A program made the position numbers and the translations under genes. From Sulfopaludibacter sp035606355 (GTDB taxonomy: Bacteria > Acidobacteriota > Terriglobia > Bryobacterales > Bryobacteraceae), in assembly GCA_035606355.1 (NCBI GenBank), contig DATNFO010000053.1, positions 1-26,707 on the forward strand: a DNA stretch of 26,707 bases, in the 5' to 3' direction. Under the pieces are notes generated by a model that worked only from the letters and a program-made list of their open reading frames with translations, had not been told where the DNA came from and did no database searches. Positions 15,171-23,197 of the stretch are shown here, one piece after another. Position 1 is the stretch's first letter, and every line of letters starts with the position of its first letter.

Positions 15171-17072
15171 CTACCGGCCCGGCCGGACGATCAGCATCGG
15201 CACCCGAAGCTCATGCCGCACGGGGTCGATCGTGGTTCCGAAAATCAGGTCCTTCAAACCGCCGTGGCCGTGCGCTCCCATAATCACAAGGTCCGGACGA
15301 ATCTGCCGGGCGTAGCGCACGATTTCTTTCTTAGGAGATGACGAATGGGAGATCCAGGTTTCGACCTCCACACCTTGTTCCCGCAATCCGGCGGCGATCC
15401 GGTCCAGGTAGGCTTCGCCGGCTTCCACCTCCGCCGTACTTGACATTTTACCGTAGATTTGGCTTGTAACTCCTTCTTCTACATGGACCAGGTACAGCCG
15501 CGCCCCGTGACTCCGCGCCATTGCGGCGGCGTGGCTGACAGCCAGCCGATCCAGTTCCGAATGGTCCAGCGGCACCAGGATGCGGTGATAAACCGGCGCA
15601 AGCTCCCGCTCCGCGCCGGCCGTTTCCGGCAGCGTCACCGATGCCCGGCCGCGCTTACCGCGCGAGATCCACGGCTCGAACGTCACAAACAGGAGCAACG
15701 CCAGCAGGGCAACGGAAGCCGGGACAGCCAGCGTCCACACCAGCGGACGCCACGCTCCGGCGGCGCCGGCCCAATCGGCCAGGGCGAGGGCGAGTAAGCG
15801 GAAGTTCAGGCCCACGATGACGAGTGCCGTGGTCCACGCCAGAATCCTGACCCACCGCGGGTTCGCGAGTTGCCCCATGCGCCGCTGGTCGCTCGTGAAG
15901 TGTATGAGCGGGATGATGGCGAAGGGAAGCTGCATGCTCAGGATCGCCTGGCTCAACAGCAAAAGACCGAAGCTGGCCTTGTTCCCCGCAAAGTAGATGG
16001 TCAGCGCGGCCGGAACCACAGCCATGGCGCGCGTGATCAGACGCCGCAGCCAGGGTCTCAACCGAATGTTTAAGAATCCCTCCATAACTACTTGACCAGC
16101 AAGGGTTCCAGTGAGTGTGGAGGACTGCCCTGAGCAGATCAGCGCGACGGCAAAAACCACGCCCGCCACACCGGTCCCGAGCAGGGGCGCGAGCAGTTGG
16201 TGCGCCTGCTGAATTTCGGTGACAACGATGTGCCGCTTGAAGAAAACCGCCGCCGCCATCACCAGGATGGCGATGTTCACCAGCATGGCGCCGTTCAGCG
16301 CCACCACCGAATCGATGAGGTTAAACTTGCAGGCCGCCCTCTGGCTCCGCTCGTCGCGGCCGATGTTGCGCGTCTGTACCAGCGCCGAATGCAGGTACAT
16401 GTTATGCGGCATCACCGTGGCGCCCAGAATCGTGATTGCCACGTAGAGGCTGCTGGAATCCAGCCGCGGCGCTAGTCCCGTTAACATTTCGCCCATGTTC
16501 GGCCGCGCCCAAATGATTTCGATGCAGAAGCAGGCGGCGATAACCGTAATCAGGGCGAGCACGAACGCCTCGACGGTTCGTATACCGAAGCTCTGAAACC
16601 AGAGCAACAGCAGGGTGTCGGCGGTGGTGAGCAAAACGCCGGCGAGTAGCGGAATGTGGAAGAGAAGGTTGAGGCCGATCGCCGCGCCCAGCACTTCGGC
16701 CAGGTCGCAGGCGGCAATCGCGATCTCGCACAAGCCCCACAGCGCCAGGTTGACGCGGCGGGGGTAAGTTTCCCTGCAGCACTGCGCCAGGTCGCGGCCG
16801 GAGACAATGCCCAGCCGGGCGCTGAGCGTTTGCAGCAGGATGGCCATGGCGTTGGACATGACCAGCACCCACAGCAGGCGATAGCCGAAGCGCGCGCCGC
16901 CTTCCAGGTCCGTGGCCCAGTTGCCCGGGTCCATGTACCCGACGCTGACCAGGTACGCGGGACCGGCGAAAGCGAACAGCCGCCGCCAGAAAGAAAGCTG
17001 GCTGGTGCCTACGCTGGCATGCACGTCGGACAACGAATGCGTGTCAGCGCGCAGTTGTCCGGCCCGTTCCAT
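15171..17072 (-). CDS. mntH: Nramp-family metal transporter fused to a universal stress protein domain
   Basis: The protein has 633 aa from the ATG at 17072; the frame stays open upstream to 17156, but that part is not conserved-looking. The N-terminal Nramp part (about 28-480) shows the metal-binding helix-1 motif DPGN (48-51) and the helix-6 motif MPHN (221-224), with about 11 membrane segments, consistent with proton-coupled import of Mn2+ or Fe2+. The C-terminal 140 residues (about 494-633) are a UspA domain beginning HRILVPLDHSELDRLAV. The ATP-binding pattern G-2x-G-9x-G-T is intact in GAHGHGGLKDLIFGTT. The Usp domain would face the cytoplasm and may tie transport to ATP or stress state; this is inference. 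Normal bacterial MntH is about 410-430 aa. Confidence 0.92.
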   Translation of the reverse strand: MERAGQLRADTHSLSDVHASVGTSQLSFWRRLFAFAGPAYLVSVGYMDPGNWATDLEGGARFGYRLLWVLVMSNAMAILLQTLSARLGIVSGRDLAQCCRETYPRRVNLALWGLCEIAIAACDLAEVLGAAIGLNLLFHIPLLAGVLLTTADTLLLLWFQSFGIRTVEAFVLALITVIAACFCIEIIWARPNMGEMLTGLAPRLDSSSLYVAITILGATVMPHNMYLHSALVQTRNIGRDERSQRAACKFNLIDSVVALNGAMLVNIAILVMAAAVFFKRHIVVTEIQQAHQLLAPLLGTGVAGVVFAVALICSGQSSTLTGTLAGQVVMEGFLNIRLRPWLRRLITRAMAVVPAALTIYFAGNKASFGLLLLSQAILSMQLPFAIIPLIHFTSDQRRMGQLANPRWVRILAWTTALVIVGLNFRLLALALADWAGAAGAWRPLVWTLAVPASVALLALLLFVTFEPWISRGKRGRASVTLPETAGAERELAPVYHRILVPLDHSELDRLAVSHAAAMARSHGARLYLVHVEEGVTSQIYGKMSSTAEVEAGEAYLDRIAAGLREQGVEVETWISHSSSPKKEIVRYARQIRPDLVIMGAHGHGGLKDLIFGTTIDPVRHELRVPMLIVRPGR

Positions 17073-17106
17073 ACCTGTTCTAAGGGTAACAGCGCCGTCA
17101 AGTGCT

Positions 17107-17406
17107 TCAATTCTTAGATGGTTGTCGGGCAACCTCGGTCCCGGCGGCAGCGGCATCGAACGCGCCCAGAGGCAAGTAGTCGAGCGGCGCGGCGGTGGCT
17201 GTGACCTTCAGGTGCAGCGGCCGCTCGACTTGCACTTGGAAGCGGTCGGCCAGCAGGTTTCGCAACATCGCGCGCATATCGTCGAACGTGGCGGGCTGCG
17301 CCGCGGACGGTGAGGCGCCCGCCCGGCTCGCGCTGCATATCACGGCAAAATTCGGTTCGATTGCCCACACAGTTTCGCCACCTGCGCGCAGTACATTAGT
17401 TGGCAT
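17107..17406 (-). pseudogene. TIGR03435-like protein remnant
   Basis: The frame of about 99 aa contains FDDMRAMLRNLLADRFQVQV, which matches the MLxxLLADRF core of TIGR03435 proteins. The N-terminal part of the family and the usual ending are missing, and an in-frame TGA lies just upstream of position 17424. The ATG at 17406 shares a CATG with the ATG of the opposite-strand gene. A decayed copy is the best reading; a short divergent family member is the alternative. Confidence 0.45.
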
Positions 17407-18259
17407 GGTTGTCGATTGCGGCACTCAGGTTCGCTTGCCCGGAAATCGCAGAACGGTCGGCCCGGGTGTCGCGAAGACGGAAACTTTCCGGCAGAAAATG
17501 GTGGAGCGGTTCGATAGCTCATATCGCGCCAAGGCTCGCGAACACAGCATCGGACGCAACCGCGCGGTCGGCCACGTCCTGGCGATCTTCAGTTTTCTGA
17601 AGACGGACGGCGCGATTCCCGCCGGCGCCCGCGTCGATTGGGACCGCGCTCACGTGCAATCCATCAAGGGCGATGTGCATTCCGATGCCGCGCACAATCT
17701 GCCGTGCCAGATCGTCATCAACGGCCAACTACCGTGGAACATGTCCTTCGGCAAGGACCTCGCCGCCAAACATCTGGTCGCAGAACTGCGAAGCCTCTTC
17801 GGCGGGACCATGGTCGCACCGAAAGTTTTTAACGCCGCCGATTCGATTTCGGAAAGAAATTGCTTGCGCGGCGGTTTTACGGCAGCTTGCGCACATGTCT
17901 TAGACATGTCTAAACCGGCTGCGCCGGGGCCGGGGGTCCTGAAACGCGGCGTTGGGTTGAACTACGGCGAGATCGAATTGACCAGAAACGACACCAGCAG
18001 TCTCGCGCGGATTGACGTGGATGTTGTTGTAAACGCGTTCCAAATGTGGGTTACCCTCTCTCGCGCGGCATTCGAAAAAGCGATCGCCGAAGTGCGCGCG
18101 GAAGGCGCTACTTCGATGGGGGCGGACGTCACCGAAGACGTTCTCTACATCTTAGACAGGTATAACTCGGAGGCGATGACCGCTACAGCGCCCACGCGCG
18201 ATTTTTTAGGAAGAATGGAGCAGGAATTCTGGCGCGCTACTTCTTCACCGCAGCTTTGA
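17405..18259 (+). CDS. Hypothetical protein, family not recognised
   Basis: The 284-aa soluble-looking protein has no signal peptide or membrane segment. The first part is basic and helical (MVERFDSSYRAKAREHSIGR and then AVGHVLAIFSFLK). The middle has WDRAHVQSIKGDVHSD and LPCQIVINGQLPWN. The C-terminal third (from GVGLNYGEIELTRND) is acidic and helical. I recognise no catalytic motif. The ATG at 17405 is used; the frame remains open to 17195, but that part overlaps the opposite-strand remnant and reads poorly. The ATG at 17498 is another option. No SD precedes any of them. Its last 23 nt overlap the end of the convergent histidine kinase gene. Confidence 0.6.
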   Translation: MVVDCGTQVRLPGNRRTVGPGVAKTETFRQKMVERFDSSYRAKAREHSIGRNRAVGHVLAIFSFLKTDGAIPAGARVDWDRAHVQSIKGDVHSDAAHNLPCQIVINGQLPWNMSFGKDLAAKHLVAELRSLFGGTMVAPKVFNAADSISERNCLRGGFTAACAHVLDMSKPAAPGPGVLKRGVGLNYGEIELTRNDTSSLARIDVDVVVNAFQMWVTLSRAAFEKAIAEVRAEGATSMGADVTEDVLYILDRYNSEAMTATAPTRDFLGRMEQEFWRATSSPQL

Positions 18260-20123
18260 TTTTGCGGGCGAGGGCTGTCGCGGTGTAGGGTTTTTGCAGA
18301 AACGCGCAAAGGTCTTGCGATTCGAAGCGGCCCATGGCTTCGGCTTCGGTGTATCCGCTGGAGAGCACGATCGGGATATCTGCACGAATTGCACGCAACC
18401 GCCGCAGCACTTCTTCACCGTTCATCGCGGGCATGGTCAGATCGAGCAGCACGGCGTCGAACGAATCCGGAGCTTGTGTGAAACGATCGACGGCCGCCTG
18501 ACCGTCTTCTGCGACAGCCACGGTGTAGCCGAGCTGTTGGAGCGTATAGCGCGCCATGTTGCGCACGAGCTCCTCATCGTCGACCACGAGGATGGTTCCG
18601 TAGCCGCGCACTTCCGGCTCGGCTTCCGGCCTGCCCGGCTTTTCCCGCTGCCGCGCGGTTGCGGGAAAGACCACCGTGAACGTGCTGCCTTTGCCCCGCT
18701 CGCTATCGACGGAGATGCTGCCTTTGTGTCCGCGAATGATGCCGAGCACGGCTGCGAGGCCGAGGCCGCGGCCGGTAAATTTCGTGGTGAAGAACGGGTC
18801 GAAAATCCTGGTCTTGACCTGATCGTCCATGCCTGCGCCGGTGTCGCTCACTTGCAGCACGACTTGCCGCTCACGATCGCTTTCCCGCGCAAAGGTGGCG
18901 ACGGTCAGCGTGCCGGGGGACTCTCCAATGGCCTCGCCGCCGTTGATGGCAAGATTCATGATCACCTGCTGAAGCTGCGAGGAATCCGCTTCAATGAAGG
19001 GCAGGTTTTCGGCGAGGCGCAAATCTAACGTGATCAGCCGCGAAAGGGAGGCGCGCACCAGCGGTAGAATGGCGTTCACCTGTGCGGAAAGATTGAGCGG
19101 CTCGGGCACAAAGCGGCCTTTGCCGGCATAGGCGAGCATCTGCCGGACCAGCGAGGCGGCGCGCTCGCTCGCATTGAGCACCTCCATCAGCCGTTCAGCG
19201 GTGGGGCCGGAGGATTCGCGCATGGCGAGAGTGGCGTTGCCCATGATGCCGGTGAGCAGATTGTTAAAATCGTGCGCGATGCCGCCGGCGAGGACGCCGA
19301 GGCTTTCCATTTTTTGCTTTTGCCTGAGTTGCTGCTCCAGGTCGCGAGCTTCGGTCATGTCGCGGACCACTTGTGAGGCGCCAACGATTTCTCCGGCCGC
19401 ATTGTGGATCGGCGAGACGGTGAGCGACACGGGAATCAGCGTTCCGTCTTTGCGTTTGCGAATGGTTTCAAAGTGCTTCACGCGGCCGCCGTGGCGAATG
19501 CGCTCCACGATGTCGGAATCCTCATGCAGGCGGTCGGCAGGCAGGATCACGGTGATGCGCTGGCCGACGATCTCGGCGGCGGCGTAACCGAAAATGGTTT
19601 CGGCGCCGCGATTCCAGCTTTGAACGATGCCATTGAGGTCCTTGGAAAAGATGCCGTCGTCGGAGCTTTCGACGATCGCGCGTAGTTGCGCGGAGAGCCG
19701 GCGCTCGCGTTCGCGCTCCTCGGTTTCGGCAAGAAGACTCTGCAGAGCCTGATCGGCGAGGGTGGCGTTGCGTTCGGCGAGTTCACGGTCGCGGCGCTGG
19801 CGGTCTACGACTGCAATGGCAACCACGGCGACGAGGAAATATAGCGGCAAGCCTATAGAGCCGAGCGTGGGGAGAAACTGGTCTCCCGACGGGCCGAACA
19901 GGTACGCGGCAAGGCCGCCGCCCAGCACGGTTACAGCGATGCTGGGGCCCAGCCCGCAGTACCGTGCGGATATAAGAATCGCGGCATATACCGTGACAAA
20001 CGGATACCGCCCGATCGAATACGGTTCGACGGCCGCTCGGAGCAAGAGCGCCACTGCGAGGCACCCGAGCGCCGCAGCGTACCGCCGCAAACCTATTGGC
20101 ATTCTCCCCATCATACCCGGCAT
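18237..20123 (-). CDS. Hybrid sensor histidine kinase with C-terminal receiver
   Basis: This 628-aa protein has a DUF4118-like membrane region with about four segments (1-110) and a short coiled linker (EETEERERERRL-like). A PAS domain follows (about 146-265; IVESSDDGIFSKDLNGIVQ). The dimerisation/phosphoacceptor region has H284 in GGIAHDFNNLLTGI. The ATPase domain (about 390-500) has NLAINGGEAIG, DTGAGMD and GRGLGLA boxes. A receiver domain (about 510-625) has the acceptor D561 in LLDLTMPAMNG, with SSGYTE and QKPY. It would pass phosphate to its own receiver and probably on to an unlinked histidine phosphotransfer protein; no separate regulator is adjacent. GAGGA lies about 11 nt before the ATG. 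Confidence 0.93.
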   Translation of the reverse strand: MPGMMGRMPIGLRRYAAALGCLAVALLLRAAVEPYSIGRYPFVTVYAAILISARYCGLGPSIAVTVLGGGLAAYLFGPSGDQFLPTLGSIGLPLYFLVAVVAIAVVDRQRRDRELAERNATLADQALQSLLAETEERERERRLSAQLRAIVESSDDGIFSKDLNGIVQSWNRGAETIFGYAAAEIVGQRITVILPADRLHEDSDIVERIRHGGRVKHFETIRKRKDGTLIPVSLTVSPIHNAAGEIVGASQVVRDMTEARDLEQQLRQKQKMESLGVLAGGIAHDFNNLLTGIMGNATLAMRESSGPTAERLMEVLNASERAASLVRQMLAYAGKGRFVPEPLNLSAQVNAILPLVRASLSRLITLDLRLAENLPFIEADSSQLQQVIMNLAINGGEAIGESPGTLTVATFARESDRERQVVLQVSDTGAGMDDQVKTRIFDPFFTTKFTGRGLGLAAVLGIIRGHKGSISVDSERGKGSTFTVVFPATARQREKPGRPEAEPEVRGYGTILVVDDEELVRNMARYTLQQLGYTVAVAEDGQAAVDRFTQAPDSFDAVLLDLTMPAMNGEEVLRRLRAIRADIPIVLSSGYTEAEAMGRFESQDLCAFLQKPYTATALARKIKAAVKK

Positions 20124-20200
20124 AAACGTACTAGTCCTCAGGGTTTTGCCTTAAGTGAAATTTCTTACGTCGGTAAATGGACTGCTTGCTAGGGAGGAAT

Positions 20201-22201
20201 GTGAAGACTATCGCTTTCCTGCTGCTGGCCGCCGGATTAGCCGTGGCGGCCGATTTCCAAGCCGGGCTCGCCGCATACAACAAGGGAGATTTCGCCACCG
20301 CACTGAAGGAGTGGCAGCCGCTTGCCGAACAGGGCGACGCCAATTCTCAATACAACCTGGGACTGCTTTACGCTCGCGGACAGGGCGTTGCGCAGGATTA
20401 TAAGCAGGCGGCGGCGTGGTACGAGAAGGCCGCAAATCAAGGCGTTCCCGCGGCTGAATACAACCTGGGCGTGATGTACGCCAATGGCGAGGGAGTGCCC
20501 AAGAGTTCCGAAGACGCAGAAAAGTGGTTTTTGAAGGCGGCGCAAAAGGGCGTCAGCGACGCTGCATCGAATCTGGGCACTATTTATAGCGAGGGCGAAG
20601 GCGCGTTCAAGAACTACAGCGAGGCCGAGAAATGGTACCGGCAGGCGGCGGGAAAAGGCGTCGCGAGCGCCGCTTTCAACCTCGGCGTGATGTACGACAT
20701 CGGGCAGGGAGTACCAAAAGATTATAAACAGGCTATCGAGTGGTACCAGAAGGCCGCGGACGCGGGATATCCCGCAGCGATGACGAATCTGGGCATCCTT
20801 TACTACAACGCTCAGGGTGTAAAGCGCGACCTGATTCAGGCCTACTGCTGGTTCCAGCGCGCGCAGAAGGGCGGGGACCCGCGAGCGTCCGACCTGGTGA
20901 CGGTGGCGGCGAGCAAAATGCGTCCGGGCGATATTAAGAAGGCGCAGGCGCAGGTGGATTCGTGGCATCCCACGAACAAGCCGGCCACGGTGGAGACTGC
21001 CGCCTTGTTTGCTCCGCGGCAGGCGCAGGAGCAGGCCGTGGCGAAACCGCAGCCGCCTCAACAGGACCAGAAGGACCAGACCCAGACGCAGGGGACGGCG
21101 GAGCGGGCTGCTCCCGCGGCTGCGGAGACGGCCCCGAAGTCGCCCGCAGCGGCTACGCAGCAGGACGTGTGGACGGGAGTTCAGCGAATCATCGCGGTGG
21201 GCGATGTGCACGGCGATTTCGAGCAATTCGCGCTCATTCTGAAATCCGCCGGGCTGATCGACGATAAAGGCGATTGGGTCGGGGGAACCGCGCATCTGGT
21301 GCAGACGGGCGATGTGGTGGATCGCGGTCCGGACTCGCGAGCTGTCATGGACCTTCTGATGAAGCTGGAAAAGCAGGCGGCGGCGGCGGGCGGCGGCGTG
21401 CATTGCCTGATCGGCAATCATGAGGCGATGGACGTTTACGGCGACCTGCGGTATGTATCGCCGGGCGAATATTCGGCGTTCCGGACGGAGAACTCCGAAG
21501 CGGCGCGAGCGACGAGTTACAAGGAGTATCACGAGGCGATGACCGCGGCATCGAAGCCGGAGATGGACCGCTCGGAATGGGAGCTGGAGCATCCGCCGGG
21601 ATTCGCCGAGCACCGCGAAGCGTTCGGACCGGAGGGAGTTTACGGCAAGTGGATTCGCGGTCATAACACGATCATTAAAATCGACCGGACGCTGTTTCTG
21701 CATGCGGGGCTGGGCGAGAAGTACGAGGATTGGACGCTGGACCGTATCAACGACGAGGTGCGGAAGGAGCTGAACGATTTCACGGAACTGCACGGAGGCG
21801 TGGTCACGGACGAGCAGGGGCCGCTGTGGTATCGCGGCTTGGCGACCGGCGACGAGAAGGCACTGGAGCCGGTGGTGGATGCGCTGCTGAAACACTTCGA
21901 CGTAGATCGAATCGTGATCGGCCACTCGTACGCGCGGGCGGCGATCACTCCGCGCTTCGACGGGAAGGTGGTGCTGATCGACATCGGGATCTCACGCGTG
22001 TACGACAACATCGGGAAGGTCGGGGCGCTGGAGATTAAGGATGGGAAGGCGCTGGCGATCCATCGCGGAGTGGAGTTGCCTCTGCCGACGGATGAGAATG
22101 GTCCTTCGATGCTGGAGTATTTGAAGAAGGCGGCGGCGCTGGATCCGAAACCGTCACCGTTGGAGCCTCGGATTGAGGAGTTGGAGAAGAACCAGCATTA
22201 G
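20201..22201 (+). CDS. Exported Sel1-repeat protein fused to a PPP-type phosphatase
   Basis: The GTG at 20201 was chosen because AGGGAGG lies just before it and it begins a compact signal peptide (VKTIAFLLLAAGLAVAA); an ATG at 20177 in frame would add 8 residues and has no SD. The product is 666 aa. Residues about 17-230 hold roughly six Sel1 repeats (AEYNLGVMYANGEGVPK type). A Gln/Ala/Pro-rich linker runs to about 325. A metallophosphatase of the PPP fold follows, with GDVHGD (334-339), GDVVDRG (370-376), GNHE (405-408) and a later metal-ligand His in IGHSYA (H575). It is most like the exported Shewanella-like phosphatases. It would dephosphorylate a protein or small phosphoester outside the cytoplasm. 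The fusion of Sel1 repeats to a PPP enzyme is unusual. It is transcribed away from the histidine kinase. Confidence 0.88.
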   Translation: MKTIAFLLLAAGLAVAADFQAGLAAYNKGDFATALKEWQPLAEQGDANSQYNLGLLYARGQGVAQDYKQAAAWYEKAANQGVPAAEYNLGVMYANGEGVPKSSEDAEKWFLKAAQKGVSDAASNLGTIYSEGEGAFKNYSEAEKWYRQAAGKGVASAAFNLGVMYDIGQGVPKDYKQAIEWYQKAADAGYPAAMTNLGILYYNAQGVKRDLIQAYCWFQRAQKGGDPRASDLVTVAASKMRPGDIKKAQAQVDSWHPTNKPATVETAALFAPRQAQEQAVAKPQPPQQDQKDQTQTQGTAERAAPAAAETAPKSPAAATQQDVWTGVQRIIAVGDVHGDFEQFALILKSAGLIDDKGDWVGGTAHLVQTGDVVDRGPDSRAVMDLLMKLEKQAAAAGGGVHCLIGNHEAMDVYGDLRYVSPGEYSAFRTENSEAARATSYKEYHEAMTAASKPEMDRSEWELEHPPGFAEHREAFGPEGVYGKWIRGHNTIIKIDRTLFLHAGLGEKYEDWTLDRINDEVRKELNDFTELHGGVVTDEQGPLWYRGLATGDEKALEPVVDALLKHFDVDRIVIGHSYARAAITPRFDGKVVLIDIGISRVYDNIGKVGALEIKDGKALAIHRGVELPLPTDENGPSMLEYLKKAAALDPKPSPLEPRIEELEKNQH

Positions 22202-22264
22202 GCGGCAACCAGCGTTGTGCGACAGCCGCGCTCCCTTGTGGGCTACGATGATGGTGGAGATGCA

Positions 22265-23197
22265 ATGGGGAATCCACCTTGTAGGCCATCGAAGATATAT
22301 GGTCTTTCTCTATCAGTTGTGGCTGCGCTCGCCGGCGGTTTTACGCAGGAGTTAGACGATTCCCCGTTGGAGGTGGCTGCGATTCATGAGTCTGCGGCCG
22401 TGGCGGAGTATCAGGAGCCGACACCGCAAACTGTACCTATCATTTATCTCTCCGGTTCCCAGCTGATTATCAGGAACTTCACGGTTGCCAAATGGATTGC
22501 GGCTGCTTACGACGTCCCCGAGTTTATGGTTTCCGGTCCGGGGTGGATTACATCTGAAAAGTACGATTTGTTCGCGAAGGCGCCGCGTGGCGCCACGAGG
22601 CGTCGCATACCTTTGATGCTCCAGCCCTTAATGGCGGAGCGATTCGCCCTGCAGATCCATAAAGAAGCAAAGGTGTCGGAGGGGTACGCTCTGGTGTTAG
22701 GAAAGAGCGGGTCTAAACTGCAGCCGTCGGCTGGATTCGACGCGGAGCCGGCCGTGTCGTTGACTACACCGAAATCGGCGCCGACGAAGCCGGTTTACCA
22801 TTACAGGAACTACCCGATGCCGCTCATCGCCAAGAATCTGAGTGTCTGGTTAGGCGAAAGCACAATTGACGCTACCGGTCTTCCAGGCAGTTATGACTTT
22901 GAGATTACTTACTCATTAACTGAATACTTGATGAGGCACATCAAGAAGGACAATGAGGCCGAAGTTCCTCCCACGCTCGCGGAATCTCTGGGAGCGCTGG
23001 GGCTAAAGCTCGAGCGGCGGAAAGTGCCGGTCGAACAGATCGTTGTCGATAGGGTTACGCGGCCTACGGCTAATTGCGCGAGGGCGAGACAGCAGGCTTC
23101 GCGTCTGCGAGCAGTCGCGCTCCGCGCGACCCGACAGGAAGGATTCCTGTCGGCACGGCGGTCATTCTGTCCGCAGGGCCTGTATGGGATTTATTGA
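22265..23197 (+). CDS. TIGR03435 family protein with repeat-derived tail
   Basis: The protein has 310 aa. The ATG at 22265 has GGAG 5 nt upstream; a GTG at 22217 in frame lacks one. An N-terminal hydrophobic segment (IYGLSLSVVAALAGG) suggests export. The family core is clear: LEVAAIHES, then RNFTVAKWIAAAYDVPEFMV, GPGWITSEKYDLFAKAP and MLQPLMAERFALQIHKEAK. TIGR03435 proteins are widespread in Solibacter-like acidobacteria and have no settled function. Members usually end soon after a VIDH.xxPTEN-like stretch; here that corresponds to VVDRVTRPTAN (about 260-270), after which 40 residues read through the double hairpin at 23114-23153. The stop lies 36 nt inside the end of the convergent permease gene. 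Confidence 0.85.
   Translation: MGNPPCRPSKIYGLSLSVVAALAGGFTQELDDSPLEVAAIHESAAVAEYQEPTPQTVPIIYLSGSQLIIRNFTVAKWIAAAYDVPEFMVSGPGWITSEKYDLFAKAPRGATRRRIPLMLQPLMAERFALQIHKEAKVSEGYALVLGKSGSKLQPSAGFDAEPAVSLTTPKSAPTKPVYHYRNYPMPLIAKNLSVWLGESTIDATGLPGSYDFEITYSLTEYLMRHIKKDNEAEVPPTLAESLGALGLKLERRKVPVEQIVVDRVTRPTANCARARQQASRLRAVALRATRQEGFLSARRSFCPQGLYGIY
23114..23153 (-). repeat. Double-hairpin repeat, CCGACAGGAA type, reversed
   Basis: GTCGCGC (23114-23120), TCC, GCGCGAC (23124-23130) is followed at once by CCGACAGGAA (23131-23140), GGA, TTCCTGTCGG (23144-23153). On the minus strand this reads in the same order as the copy at 7660-7699, with both stems perfect. It lies inside the 3' end of the TIGR03435 gene. 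Confidence 0.88.

Noticed and set aside
17893..17909. Inverted repeat ACATGTC-TTA-GACATGT inside the hypothetical gene
   Set aside because: It is short, inside a coding frame and single-copy here; chance or codon context explains it.
20237..21925. 562-aa minus-strand ORF opposite the Sel1/phosphatase gene
   Set aside because: It is an antisense shadow in GC-rich coding DNA, very rich in Arg/His/Leu, with no domain. The plus strand carries intact Sel1 and PPP motifs.
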